This document shows positions 1-9,687 of a stretch of 64,000 nt of DNA, piece by piece. Made by a program: the position numbers and the translations under genes. The stretch spans positions 3,837,070-3,901,069 of the forward strand of contig OY282380.1 in assembly GCA_958295885.1 (NCBI GenBank), given 5' to 3'. Positions within the stretch are counted from its first letter, which is position 1, and each line of letters opens with the position of its first letter. The notes below the pieces were generated by a model, which saw nothing but the letters and a program-made list of their open reading frames with translations, had not been told where the DNA came from and did no database searches. The stretch is from Arenicellales bacterium. GTDB taxonomy: Bacteria > Pseudomonadota > Gammaproteobacteria > Arenicellales > JAJDZL01.

Positions 1-837
1 GATGAGACGATGCTGGGTGCGCTGCGTGAATTCTGCAAACGGAATCAACCAATTCTGTGTTCGCCCTTCGTCTTAGGCGGCGCCAACACACCGGCCTCAA
101 CAGCGCCAGCAGTTGCTCAGCTCAATGCCGAAGCTTTGTCCGCGCTCGCTTATACGCAAGTTGTCCGCAAAGGATGTCCTGCAATTTACGGGCACTACCT
201 GTCAACGGTATCAATGGCATCCGGTACGCCTATGGCCGGTACGCCGGAGATCAGCCTGATGAACTTCATGATTGGTCAAATGGCCAGATATTACGGGCTG
301 CCCTGGCGCACTTCAAATACTTTGGGAGGTGCCAAAACCTTGGATGCGCAAGCCGGTTACGAAAGCGCCTCAACGATGATGGCGGTGTTGTTGGCTGGTG
401 GAAACTTCATCTGGCATTCAGCCGGTTGGAACGAAGCAGGAATGCATTGTTCAGTAGCCAAGTTTGTAGTGGATGCTGAACAGTGCGAAATGGGATATCG
501 AATGGCTGAAGGAATTCGTTGGGACGATTTCGAAGAAGCGATGGCAGCTGTCAAAGACATCGGTCCCGGTGGACATTATCTCGGTCACACACATACGTTG
601 TTGAATTTTGAGAGAGCGTTTTTTATGCCAAAACTATTTGACAACAATACTTATGAACAGTGGGAAGCCGATGGTGCACTGAGCATCACAGATCGTGCTC
701 TCCAAACCGCCAAAGCGATGCTTGATTCGTACGAGTTGCCTGAACTGGATGTGGCAGTTGACGAAGCCTTGTTGGATTACATCGCACGCCGGGAGCGAGA
801 AATCCCAGCGGTCGACGAACTGAATTGGACACACTGA
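1..837 (+). CDS. Trimethylamine methyltransferase (MttB) family protein, 5' truncated by window edge
   Basis: The reading frame is open from base 1 and the first in-frame ATG (base 10) lies inside conserved sequence, so the gene begins before the window and only about 278 C-terminal residues are seen. The segment has the MttB TIM-barrel C-terminal half: a 'GTPMAGTPE' stretch, 'DAQAGYESASTMMAVLLAGG' and the terminal 'NTYEQWEADGA' motif, all repeated closely in the second MttB-family gene at 44805-46340. Family members transfer a methyl group from a methylated amine to a corrinoid protein. There is no in-frame TAG in the visible part, so there is no pyrrolysine here, which fits the non-Pyl branch that includes glycine-betaine methyltransferases. 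A PuuB-like oxidase gene follows 111 bp downstream on the same strand. The substrate cannot be told from sequence. Confidence 0.85.
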   Translation, partial: DETMLGALREFCKRNQPILCSPFVLGGANTPASTAPAVAQLNAEALSALAYTQVVRKGCPAIYGHYLSTVSMASGTPMAGTPEISLMNFMIGQMARYYGLPWRTSNTLGGAKTLDAQAGYESASTMMAVLLAGGNFIWHSAGWNEAGMHCSVAKFVVDAEQCEMGYRMAEGIRWDDFEEAMAAVKDIGPGGHYLGHTHTLLNFERAFFMPKLFDNNTYEQWEADGALSITDRALQTAKAMLDSYELPELDVAVDEALLDYIARREREIPAVDELNWTH

Positions 838-948
838 CAGCATCCGAAACAATCTTTGCACTCCCAGTCATTCAGCCGCAGAAATCTGCTCTCGTGGCTG
901 GGCGAGTTGAACTTGCTTAAAAATTCCGACGACCTGTCACGGTTATAG

Positions 949-2283
949 ATGAAAGTTACCACTCTGCCTTATGACCCAGGGCCGGCCGTATGGCAGTATT
1001 TGAACGGCAAAGCACCAGTCTACCCGTTGTTGGACGAAGAAATCGTCGTTGATTTCGCGATCGTCGGTGCTGGGTTTGCAGGTCTATCGGCCGCTAGACG
1101 CCTTCGGCAACTTGAACCTCATAGCAGAATCGCAGTCATTGAAGCTCGCGGCATCTGTGACGGTTCATCAGGACGCAATTCTGGATTCATGATTGATCTG
1201 CCGCACAATCTTGACTCTAAAGATTATGTAGGAAAGCTCGAATCAGATCGAAAACAAATCGAATTGAACCGCGAGGCAATCGAATTCGCCGTTGAAATTG
1301 CTGATGAATATTTGATGCCAAGCGAGGCGTTTGACATCAGCGGGAAAGTCAATGCTGCTGCCACCGAGGCTGGGGTCAAGCACAATTTGGAGTATTCGAA
1401 ACATTTGGACCGTCTAGAAGAACCGTATGAATTTCTAGATGAAAAACAAATGTTTGAAATATCCGGATCGCGCTATTACAAAGGTGGTTTGGCAACTCCA
1501 GGGAACGGGATGATACATCCTGCAATGTACATCGACGCGCTTGCTGGTGGATTGCATCGAAGTCGCGTAGAGATTTTCACACATTCTCCCGTGCTTAAAT
1601 TTGAGAAGGTAGGAAATGCGTGGAAATTTTTTACATCCAATGGTTCAGTTGAAGCTGCTGCTGCGATTTTGGCCGTAAATGGTCATGTGGAAAGCTTCGG
1701 TTATTTTCGACGTAAGCTGATGCACATTTATCTCTACGGTTCAGTTACACGGCGTTTGACATCCGATGAAATCAAAACTCTCGGTGGTGAGCCTCGGTGG
1801 GGATTTACTCCGGCTGATTCCTTTGGTACGACCGTCAGACGGATTTCCGGTTCTAGTGGAGACAGGATTATCGTCAGAAACGGCATCAGTTGGGCACCGG
1901 ATCGCAGTGTTTCTGATGTTCGTCTGAAAAGAGTCAAGAAACATCATTACAACGCCTTCAAACGTCGGTTTCCAAAATTAGCAGGTGTCGATTTGGAATA
2001 CTGCTGGGGCGGTTTGCTTTGTCTGAGTCGGAACTCTGTTCCTGCATTTGGAGAACTCAAGCCCGGACTATATTCTGCATGCTGTCAAAACGGACTTGGC
2101 GTTGCACAGGGCACTCTTCATGGAAAGCTTGTCGCTCAAATGGCGTGTGGACATTCGTCTTCTTCACTTGACATCGTCATGCAGAAGTCTCAGCCCAAAA
2201 AATTACCGCCTGAACCGTTCGCATCCATAGGAGCGTTTGCCGCGACTCGCTGGGGTGAGCTCAAAGCGGGGAGAGAGCGATGA
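949..2283 (+). CDS. FAD-dependent amine oxidoreductase (DAO fold, PuuB / gamma-glutamylputrescine oxidase-like)
   Basis: This 444-residue protein is of the D-amino-acid/glycine oxidase class. An N-terminal dinucleotide-binding motif GAGFAG (residues 40-45) sits in a beta-alpha-beta unit, followed by 'GSSGRNSGF', the histidyl/flavin loop typical of PuuB and related amine oxidases, and a C-terminal 'GLYSACCQNGLGVAQGTLHG' FAD-contact segment. Such enzymes oxidise secondary or primary amines with FAD, releasing an aldehyde or imine and usually H2O2. It lies just after an MttB-family gene, which suggests a methylated-amine or polyamine route, with the potFGHI transporter and a class III aminotransferase elsewhere in the window as possible partners. 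The ribosome binding site before the ATG is weak. The exact substrate is not predictable. Confidence 0.8.
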   Translation: MKVTTLPYDPGPAVWQYLNGKAPVYPLLDEEIVVDFAIVGAGFAGLSAARRLRQLEPHSRIAVIEARGICDGSSGRNSGFMIDLPHNLDSKDYVGKLESDRKQIELNREAIEFAVEIADEYLMPSEAFDISGKVNAAATEAGVKHNLEYSKHLDRLEEPYEFLDEKQMFEISGSRYYKGGLATPGNGMIHPAMYIDALAGGLHRSRVEIFTHSPVLKFEKVGNAWKFFTSNGSVEAAAAILAVNGHVESFGYFRRKLMHIYLYGSVTRRLTSDEIKTLGGEPRWGFTPADSFGTTVRRISGSSGDRIIVRNGISWAPDRSVSDVRLKRVKKHHYNAFKRRFPKLAGVDLEYCWGGLLCLSRNSVPAFGELKPGLYSACCQNGLGVAQGTLHGKLVAQMACGHSSSSLDIVMQKSQPKKLPPEPFASIGAFAATRWGELKAGRER

Positions 2284-3146
2284 TCTCAACTGCATGGAGA
2301 ATTCAACACTCAGACTCCGCGTGAGGACTGCAGATGGATTTTACAAGCGTGGGCTTTAGCGTTTATGTTTGCTGCGCACCCCAACGCGTGCAATTTAGCA
2401 CATTCGTTATGGACGGTGCTGTCAGGCCATACGCGATTTGTAGCAGGCGACCGTTGAAGTCACGGGCTTCTCCGTAGTGGCTGGACAAATTTGGAGTAAA
2501 GCGCCATCCGCGCTGGAGCCAAAATTAAATTGCAAAATGACAATCATCTGCAAAAGACAATCCACTTCGTGCGTTGTCTTTAATGTATTTCCATAGAGAT
2601 TAATAAGTAATAATAATCAAATCTTTACGTTTCTATTCCGCAAGTCCAATGGAGTACGAAATGCTATATTGATGTCAGCAATCGCTTAGGTTCGCGTGGT
2701 TTTTTACCCATTGCCCTATGACGGCGCAGATTTACCTGCGGCATTTTAAAAAAGATCGCAGCATCCTACTCATTCAAGAACCAATTGAAGTTGCCGCTTA
2801 GAGTCATCAGCGAGAATTCACCACCACGTCTGACATCGCAAGCATCAGATGACTCCAAATGCTTGGGCTAGGTAACTCAAACTTTCGTCTCCTTTACTCG
2901 CAGAAGTCAAGCTGTTCAGCAACGTGTTTTTTTAGGGTTGACTGTAAGCAACAAATATGTACGGTACATTCGCAGTTTGCAACTTAGGCTCGTATTCCGT
3001 TAAAATGTAAGTACGAAGAAAAGTGCCATATTGTAACTAAGTGCGACTGCTGGCAGGCATCAGGAAAGCAGGTCCGAGAGCGACTTCACATGAAGCTACG
3101 AAAATTAATCGAGTCTTTCTGGAGATAATAAATCTAGAAATGGGGG
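2284..3146. other. Intergenic region without recognisable gene
   Basis: These 860 bases are AT-leaning and carry only short frames without coding character. I see no tRNA, IS end or convincing promoter. It separates the amine-oxidation genes from a repeat-bearing coiled-coil gene. Confidence 0.5.
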
Positions 3147-3176
3147 ATGAATTCCTCATCAAATGAGAAAATTGTC

Positions 3177-3635
3177 ATGAGAAGTTTAGCATTTGATACG
3201 CTCGGTACTTCAAAGAAACTCGAAGCCGCTGGCATGGAACGTAAACAAGCTGAAGCGGTAGCAACCGCTATCGCCGAACGTGAAGGCAATATCGCGACAA
3301 AGTATGATATTAATTTACTGAAAGACGATATCAAGTCGGTGAAAGACGATATCAAGTCGGTGAAAGACGATATCAAGTCGGTGAAAGACGATATCAAGTC
3401 GGTGAAAGACGATATCAAGTCGGTGCGATTCGAGTTCGATACGAAAATTGACTCTCTGCGAGCGGAGGTGGCTTCGTTACGAACCGAGATGGATGTGAAA
3501 ATTGACTCTCTGCGAGCGGAGATGGTGTCGTTACGAACCGAGTTGGATACGAAAATCGACTCTAAGTTCAGGTGGTTGATGGGCATGCAGATGGTAACGG
3601 TTTTTGCAGTCGTCGGCCTCATAGTCTCGCTTTGA
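3177..3635 (+). CDS. Small coiled-coil protein with C-terminal membrane anchor (DUF1640/CCDC90-like)
   Basis: The sequence opens with 'MRSLAFDTLGTSKKLEAAG', then 'RKQAEAVATAIAERE', the pattern of the DUF1640 family (bacterial relatives of mitochondrial CCDC90/MCUR1). It continues into a long coiled coil and ends with one hydrophobic segment, 'MQMVTVFAVVGLIVSL', as a tail anchor. The coil is built from five copies of the heptad KDDIKSV, encoded by an exact 21-bp tandem repeat, then two copies of an 18-residue unit starting KIDSLRAE. I prefer ATG 3177 because the family signature starts there; ATG 3147, ten codons upstream, is also open. The function of the bacterial members is not established. 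Two other window genes (40270, 40874) share the design of a membrane segment plus repeat-grown coil but are not obvious homologues in sequence. Confidence 0.65.
   Translation: MRSLAFDTLGTSKKLEAAGMERKQAEAVATAIAEREGNIATKYDINLLKDDIKSVKDDIKSVKDDIKSVKDDIKSVKDDIKSVRFEFDTKIDSLRAEVASLRTEMDVKIDSLRAEMVSLRTELDTKIDSKFRWLMGMQMVTVFAVVGLIVSL
3321..3425 (+). repeat. Five 21-bp tandem repeats encoding KDDIKSV heptads
   Basis: Five head-to-tail copies of a 21-bp unit beginning aaagacgatatcaagtcgg. The copies look identical at the DNA level, and one unit equals one coiled-coil heptad, so copy-number change keeps the frame and the coil register. Confidence 0.95.
3444..3551 (+). repeat. Two 54-bp repeats encoding an 18-residue coil unit
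   Basis: Units at 3444-3497 and 3498-3551 both begin aaaattgactctctgcgagc and encode KIDSLRAE plus ten residues; a partial third copy follows. They differ at a few bases, so this duplication is older than the 21-bp array just upstream. Confidence 0.85.
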
Positions 3636-4795
3636 CCACAGACCAGCATTTCGCAAAATTCAGAAGGAACGTGAATCATCCTCCTGTCTAGTTTTCTTCC
3701 ATGGATGTCGAGTGTAACCACCTGCATGAACAGTCCAAAATTAACGCTTAGTTTCTATTCCTGTACTTTCAGGGTTGGGCCTATTCACTGCAAATTCTAA
3801 GTCAATCATTCGCATTGCTGACAATGTTTGACTTACTCGGCGAATTTTGCCACATGTGCATGTATTAAACCCACCAGTCAAGATTGCCAGCATATTTTTC
3901 GAGTTCAACTGACTTAACTCAAGTCTCGAAGTGTAAAATCACTTCCAATTGCAAAGGTAAAGAAGCCGGTTTCTATTCAAATGCAGGGTTGCCCCATTAA
4001 TCCGGGCAGATAAAACGGAACCGGCTTAAAAGGTAACGGCTATTTCAATGCGGGGATACAGGTGCTGCTGTATCGTCGGCTGTGGTAGATTGAGCCGTCT
4101 ATTTGCACAAACCACCAGTACCTGAAGATCCGTCCATTATTCATTGGTCAATAATGCGTCGCCTGCGAATTCACATTGCGACCTATTACATAGCTTTCTG
4201 CTGCCTGCAGCATTTGCGCCATCGGCTACGTATGCAAGGACATGTCATAATCGCCAACCGAATACTCCGGCGCTCAGAGATGCGAATTCTTGGGCTGAGC
4301 TTGAACGCAGCACATCTAGCAGTCAGTCAGAAAGTTCGAGAACCCTCGTCAAAGAATCTTCGGAAAGCTTGACGATAACGAAAGATGATGTCGTGGAAAA
4401 ACCCTGCCGGCAGGGACGGGATTGCAGTGCCCATCTGCGAATTGAGTCTAATGATTTCAAATTATTAGAGACGCATTTGTGGAGAGTCAAACGGTTCAAT
4501 GTTGGTCAGGAAAATATTTCTCAATTCAGTCGGTGGTTCTTAACGCGCCATTTCAAATGCACTCGCCAATCGAGAGAACGAGTCAGTTGAGTGAACTTGT
4601 TCAGCAGAATTGAACTTTATAGCTGTATGCTGATTTTTCGGTCGATATGGAGTCACACAGCTAAAATAAAATTGGCGTTGCTTTGAACTGAGAATCCATC
4701 AGGCATTGACCAGTACGCAATTTCTGAAGTTCAAATTCGTATCTGACGGCTAAGGCACGGAGCCGGATTTAAACTCCCAACATTGGAATATAAAC
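3636..4795. other. Intergenic region, no supported gene
   Basis: About 1.16 kb between the coiled-coil gene and the end of purL. Open frames at 4103-4372 and 4144-4590 overlap each other, have no clear ribosome binding site and show no family motif. The only structure I see is a perfect 9-bp inverted repeat, AAGCCGGTT at 3963-3971 and AACCGGCTT at 4019-4027. Confidence 0.5.
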
Positions 4796-7700
4796 TCAGT
4801 TGAGCCAGTTCTTCGCGTTTACAAATAGTTGAAGCCAAGGGCTGTCCTCACCCCAATTTCCAGGCGCCCATGAATACTGAAGAGTTCTGAAGACTCGCTC
4901 TGGATGTGGCATCAGTGCCGTAATGCGACCATCCGCATTCGTAACACCGGCAATCGATCCTTCCGATCCGTTCGGGTTATACGGGTACTTCATCGTCACC
5001 TGTCGTCGGTTGTCGACATAACGAAAACAGACCTGTCCATTTTCTTCGAGGTTCGATCGATCTTTCGGGTCGGAAAACAGAATTCGACCTTCGCCGTGTG
5101 CAACAGGAACTGGCAGATAACTGCCCTGAAAACCTTTTGTGACAATCGAGCGGCTGGGTGTCACTTCAACCATTAATTCTCGGGCTTCAAACTGTTCGGA
5201 CTGATTGCGTTTGATTTTCGGCCACGCTTCTGCACCAGGAATGATGGATTTCAGTTCAGCCAGCACCTGGCATCCATTGCAGACTCCCAGTGCGAACTTC
5301 GAGGTGTCTTCAAAAAATGCAGCAAACTGGCGGCTCAGTTGTTCATTGTGCAAAATTGTCGCCGCCCAGCCCCTGCCAGCGCCAAAAACATCACCGAATG
5401 AAAATCCTCCACAGAGAGCCATGCCATCGAACCGATCGAGCTCGACTTCACCTGCAAGCAAATCAGACATCATAACGTCGTAAGCGTCAAAACCTGCTCT
5501 TATGAATGCCGCAGCCATCTCCAGCTGTCCATTCACGCCCTGTTCTCGCAAAATGGCCACTTTCGGTCGTGAAATGATCCGACGACTCGAAATGTCCGAA
5601 ATATCGGCCTTGAAACTGAAACGGGAAGTTGGTGTCAAACCGGGATCATCAACGTCAAGTATGCGATCGTACTCTTGCTGCGCACAAACGGAATTGTCTC
5701 GAATCGATTGCATTTTCCAAGTCAGTTCAGACCACATCCTGTGAAGTGCAGTCCTGGAGTTTTTGTAAATCAGGTCCTTGCCGGCGAAAATCCGAATTTG
5801 ATTGGCTTCGGTCACAGTTCCGATTTCAGAAACTGAATCCCGTATTCCGCGATTTTCAAACTCTTCGTAAATTCGCGGCAATTTTGCCCTTCGAACCTGT
5901 ACTACCGCTCCCAACTCTTCACTGAAAAGATATCGAATGGGATCAATTCCTTCATCGATGTGAATTTCGATTCCCAATCGACCCGCGAATGCCATTTCAC
6001 ACAGCGTGGTGAATGCACCGCCATCTGACCTGTCGTGGTATGCAAGCAGATCCCCGCTGTCCAGAAGCGAGCCTACAGCGTGGAAAAAAGCTGCAAAATC
6101 AGCAACCGAATCAATATCTGGAACCTTTCCATCATAGTGCTGGTAGGCCTGATACAAAGCGGACATTCCCATTCGATTTTTTTGACCGCCTAAGTCAATC
6201 AACAGCAGTTTAGATTCCGGATGCGAAATCAGCTGAGGCGTCAGCGATGACCGAACATCATTCACAGGGGCGAAAGCCGTAGCAATCAGCGATACAGGAG
6301 CGCGTACTCGGCACCGGGACGAAGGAGACTCCTGCCATTCGGTAAACATTGAAAGCGAATCCTTGCCGACCGGTATTGATATTCCAAGTTCCAGGCAAAT
6401 GTCGAATACAACGCTTCGCACCGACTGATAGAGAGCATTCAGCTCACCTTGATTTTTTGAATCTGCCATCCAGTTTGCACAGACTTTGACAGTGCTCAGT
6501 TGTGGGACCGAAGCAGACCGAAGATTCATCAGCGCTTCGCAGACGGCCATTCGAGCGCTCGCTGGAGCATTGTTGATTGCAAGCGGTGATCGTTCGCCAA
6601 CTGACATGGCTTCTCCGTGTACATCTTCATAACCTGCAAGAGTCACTGCCGAATCAGCAACCGGAACCTGCCAGGGTCCGACCATCTGATCACGATGAAC
6701 CAACCCGGTGACGGTGCGATCACCAATCGTAACCAAAAATGTCTTGTCCGCGACGCTGGGAAATCGGAGAACTCGCTCAATGCAATCTGCAAGATTCAGT
6801 TTTGAGAGAAGCTCACTGTTTTCACTACTTGGCTGAATCGAACCTGCAAATGTCGAGCTGCTATATCCTCCCATCAAATAGTCCATTTCAGAATGTACAG
6901 CGACTTCGACATCGTCTGCCGCTAGATCGTACCCTTCTGCAATTAACAGAGGAGAGGCAGCCACTTCCCCAATCACTGCGAAGGGGCAATTCTCTCTTTT
7001 ACAGATTTGAGAAAACCGATCCAGCTCCCCAGGTCCAATCGCAAGAACATACCGTTCCTGTGCTTCGTTACACCAGTTTTCCATCGGTGACATGCTCGGG
7101 GCATCGTTTGGAATTCTGTCAAGATCGATTCGGGCACCCAGTCCATCGATATGAACAATTTCTGGAATTGCGTTTGAAAGACCGCCCGCACCAACATCAT
7201 GAATGGAAAGAATCGGATTTTCATCGTGGAGTTCTGAACAGCGATTGATCACTTCCTGACAGCGACGCTGCATTTCTGGGTTGCTTCTTTGTACGGAAGC
7301 AAAGTCCAACTCTATGTCTGACCTGCCCTGCCCCAGACTGGATGCTGCGCCTCCGCCCAGTCCGATCAGCATTGACGGACCGCCGAGAACGATCAATAGA
7401 TCACTTTCTTTCAGCGCTCGCTTACGAATTTGGGAATGTCGAATATTCCCCAACCCGCCAGCGAACATAATCGGCTTGTGATATCCATGCCATTGGTCCG
7501 AGCCATTTTGACGCGCTTCAAGTGTACGAAAATATCCACAGATGTTCGGGCGGCCGAATTCATTGTTGAAAGAAGCGGCTCCAACTGGCCCTTCAAGCAT
7601 GATGTCAAGAGCAGAAGAAATTCGTTCCGGGCGTCGCTCCTCGTTTTCCCAAGGTTGTGGATATTCAGGAATCCGTAAATTGGATACCGAAAATCCACAC

Positions 7701-8737
7701 GCGCCTGCTTTTGGCTGACCGCCTCTCCCGGTCGCACCTTCATCTCTAATTTCCCCGCCAGACCCTGTGGCGGCACCTGGAAATGGAGAAATAGCAGTCG
7801 GATGATTGTGAGTCTCCGCCTTGAACACGATTTCAAGCGCTTCGCGCTTAGGAATATATCTGCGGTCCACCTGACTTGGAACAACACTGACCGACTTGGA
7901 ACTGCTCGCAATCACTGCTGCATTGTCGGCATATGCGACCAACGCTTTATCCGACGATGCCTGATGCGTCTGGCGGATCATCGAAAACATCGACGGAGAT
8001 TTTCCCCTTCCGTCAAATTCCCAGTCTGCATTGAATATTTTGTGACGACAATGTTCCGAATTCACCTGAGAAAACATCATCAATTCAGCATCGGTCGGGT
8101 TCCGACATTGCGATGCATACCAATTCCGAACGTATTGAAGTTCGGATTCGGACATTGCGAGTCCGAGATTCGAATTCGCATCTCTGAGTGCCTGCAGTCC
8201 ATGTTTTATGCAATCGATGTCTTGAAGCTCTCGTGGTGATTCAGTCTCAAACAGCCGCGTGAGCTGACTGCGACTGTTCAAAATCGTTTCAACCATTCGG
8301 TCATGGAGAGCCAGCTGCAGAGCTGACAGTCGAGCTCCAGACAGAGGCTGATTGAGCGTAGGTTTCCATGCCACGCCTCTTTCAATGCGAGTGACATTTG
8401 AAAAGCCACATTGATGGAGAATATCCATGGCTTTCGAACACCACGCAGAAATAGTACCGATTCGAGGCGCTACGACTATGGATTGATTGCGAAACAGCTG
8501 CGCTGTTCGAACTGGGTCTCCTTCAAGCAGAGAGTGAAGCCGTAACGAGTCAGCTTCCGCTAGCGTCGTACTCAGCTCGACAAAGTAAACGTAGCGACAG
8601 CGAAGCTGCTGAAGCTCGGGCACTCCATGACGTATGTCATCAAGCAGCTGCAGAATCTTGAAGTCAGATTTTGCCTGCTGACCTCTCACGCATAAAATTT
8701 TTTGGAAATTTTTTGAAAGTTGGTGATTGATCGTCAT
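4796..8737 (-). CDS. purL: Phosphoribosylformylglycinamidine synthase, large single-chain form
   Basis: PurL (FGAM synthetase) makes formylglycinamidine ribonucleotide from FGAR, ATP and glutamine, the fourth step of de novo purine synthesis, in the cytosol. The 1313-residue length matches the gammaproteobacterial/eukaryotic fused type, close to 1300. It has an N-terminal PurS-like part, the two AIRS-type synthetase halves with 'EIVFKAETHNHPTAISPFPG' and 'GGGAASSLGQGRSDIELD', and a C-terminal class I glutaminase with nucleophile in 'LGVCNGCQ' and the His-Glu pair in 'MPHPERVF'. It is the last gene of a minus-strand run dapA-purC-purL, with a 90-bp gap to purC. A single frame covers all domains, so it is probably intact. 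Confidence 0.98.
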   Translation of the reverse strand: MTINHQLSKNFQKILCVRGQQAKSDFKILQLLDDIRHGVPELQQLRCRYVYFVELSTTLAEADSLRLHSLLEGDPVRTAQLFRNQSIVVAPRIGTISAWCSKAMDILHQCGFSNVTRIERGVAWKPTLNQPLSGARLSALQLALHDRMVETILNSRSQLTRLFETESPRELQDIDCIKHGLQALRDANSNLGLAMSESELQYVRNWYASQCRNPTDAELMMFSQVNSEHCRHKIFNADWEFDGRGKSPSMFSMIRQTHQASSDKALVAYADNAAVIASSSKSVSVVPSQVDRRYIPKREALEIVFKAETHNHPTAISPFPGAATGSGGEIRDEGATGRGGQPKAGACGFSVSNLRIPEYPQPWENEERRPERISSALDIMLEGPVGAASFNNEFGRPNICGYFRTLEARQNGSDQWHGYHKPIMFAGGLGNIRHSQIRKRALKESDLLIVLGGPSMLIGLGGGAASSLGQGRSDIELDFASVQRSNPEMQRRCQEVINRCSELHDENPILSIHDVGAGGLSNAIPEIVHIDGLGARIDLDRIPNDAPSMSPMENWCNEAQERYVLAIGPGELDRFSQICKRENCPFAVIGEVAASPLLIAEGYDLAADDVEVAVHSEMDYLMGGYSSSTFAGSIQPSSENSELLSKLNLADCIERVLRFPSVADKTFLVTIGDRTVTGLVHRDQMVGPWQVPVADSAVTLAGYEDVHGEAMSVGERSPLAINNAPASARMAVCEALMNLRSASVPQLSTVKVCANWMADSKNQGELNALYQSVRSVVFDICLELGISIPVGKDSLSMFTEWQESPSSRCRVRAPVSLIATAFAPVNDVRSSLTPQLISHPESKLLLIDLGGQKNRMGMSALYQAYQHYDGKVPDIDSVADFAAFFHAVGSLLDSGDLLAYHDRSDGGAFTTLCEMAFAGRLGIEIHIDEGIDPIRYLFSEELGAVVQVRRAKLPRIYEEFENRGIRDSVSEIGTVTEANQIRIFAGKDLIYKNSRTALHRMWSELTWKMQSIRDNSVCAQQEYDRILDVDDPGLTPTSRFSFKADISDISSRRIISRPKVAILREQGVNGQLEMAAAFIRAGFDAYDVMMSDLLAGEVELDRFDGMALCGGFSFGDVFGAGRGWAATILHNEQLSRQFAAFFEDTSKFALGVCNGCQVLAELKSIIPGAEAWPKIKRNQSEQFEARELMVEVTPSRSIVTKGFQGSYLPVPVAHGEGRILFSDPKDRSNLEENGQVCFRYVDNRRQVTMKYPYNPNGSEGSIAGVTNADGRITALMPHPERVFRTLQYSWAPGNWGEDSPWLQLFVNAKNWLN

Positions 8738-8827
8738 GAAGTCTAGGAATTACGACAACGAGTCCAATCTCAAGCCGTTTTTTTCGACGTGATCGTCCAA
8801 CCTAACAAAAAATTTTTTATATGGAAA

Positions 8828-9541
8828 TTATGGAATTGAAATGCCCAGACGAGACGCGGCGATTTCATAAGATTCAACGACATCGCCGAGATCTTGTCGA
8901 AATCGATCTTTATCAAGCTTCTCGCGAGTCTCGCTGTCCCACAATCTGCATCCGTCCGGAGTAAACTCGTCTCCAAGTACGATCTGATCTCCGAACCGTC
9001 CGAATTCGAGTTTGAAATCTACCAGAATGATTCCAGCATCTCGGAACAGCGGCACCAGTGCCGAATTGGTAGCAAAGGTCAATTCGGTCATGCGCTCGAC
9101 TTCCGAAGCATGAGCCCAGCCAAACGATTCAATATGGTATCGATTGATCATCGGATCGTGCAACTCATCATTTTTCAGAAAAAATTCGAATGTAGGGGCT
9201 TCCAGTTCGATACCTTCTTGAACACCCAGCCTCCGACAGATCGAGCCCGTCGTGATATTGCGTACGACACACTCTACGGGAATCATATCGAGAAACTTTA
9301 CGAGAGATTGCGTATCGTCCACCAGACTCTCAAAATGCGTTGGAATTCCGGCAGCTTCCAGATGCTGCATTATGAAGGCATTGAAATGATTGTTTACCGT
9401 ACCTTTTCGACTCAGAGCCTCTGTTTTTCTGCCGTCAAAAGCAGATGTATCGTCTCGAAATTCAATTAACAGTTTTTGATCGTCATCTGTACGGAATACC
9501 GACTTGGCTTTACCGGTATAAAGTAAATCTCTTCGTTTCAT
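8828..9541 (-). CDS. purC: SAICAR synthase
   Basis: PurC joins CAIR and aspartate using ATP to give SAICAR in purine biosynthesis. The 237-residue length is typical. Recognisable parts are the N-terminal 'YTGKAKSVF' nucleotide loop, '[22 protein letters not shown]', '[15 protein letters not shown]' and '[10 protein letters not shown]' with '[13 protein letters not shown]'. A GGAAA ribosome binding site lies a few bases before the ATG. It sits between dapA and purL on the same strand. Many gammaproteobacteria have dapA, bamC and purC in order; no bamC-like frame lies in the 146-bp gap here. Confidence 0.97.
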   Translation of the reverse strand: MKRRDLLYTGKAKSVFRTDDDQKLLIEFRDDTSAFDGRKTEALSRKGTVNNHFNAFIMQHLEAAGIPTHFESLVDDTQSLVKFLDMIPVECVVRNITTGSICRRLGVQEGIELEAPTFEFFLKNDELHDPMINRYHIESFGWAHASEVERMTELTFATNSALVPLFRDAGIILVDFKLEFGRFGDQIVLGDEFTPDGCRLWDSETREKLDKDRFRQDLGDVVESYEIAASRLGISIP

Positions 9542-9658
9542 GTGATTTCCAAATTGTTCAGAAGATTAGTAAATTTAAGAAATTGATCATTAAAATGACC
9601 TGTTAGATTCAGCAGCCAGCCCCGTATTATGAACAGGTGTGTCGGATGTTTTTTTCCT

Positions 9659-9676
9659 GCGTGCAGTGCTGCACGC
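9659..9676. repeat. Short perfect palindrome between dapA and purC
   Basis: GCGTGCAG and CTGCACGC face each other across 2 bp, just past the dapA stop codon. In the dapA reading direction the run after the stem is A-rich, not T-rich, so it does not look like a classical intrinsic terminator. It may stabilise the 3' end of an upstream message or attenuate. Confidence 0.4.
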
Positions 9677-9687
9677 GGTGACGCGAA

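Noticed and set aside
3321..3425. CRISPR-like repeat array
   Set aside because: Units are directly adjacent, in frame and encode heptads; no spacers. The same applies to 23666-23755, 40504-40650 and 41093-41197.
3134..3727. Minus-strand frame of 197 codons over the DUF1640-like gene
   Set aside because: It is the mirror of the repeat array; serine-rich periodic sequence with no start context.
4103..4590. Two overlapping plus-strand frames (89 and 148 codons)
   Set aside because: No ribosome binding site, no domain, and both frames compete for the same DNA; looks like chance frames in non-coding DNA.
9659..9676. Intrinsic terminator after dapA
   Set aside because: On the transcribed strand the stem is followed by A-rich sequence; the T run is on the wrong side.
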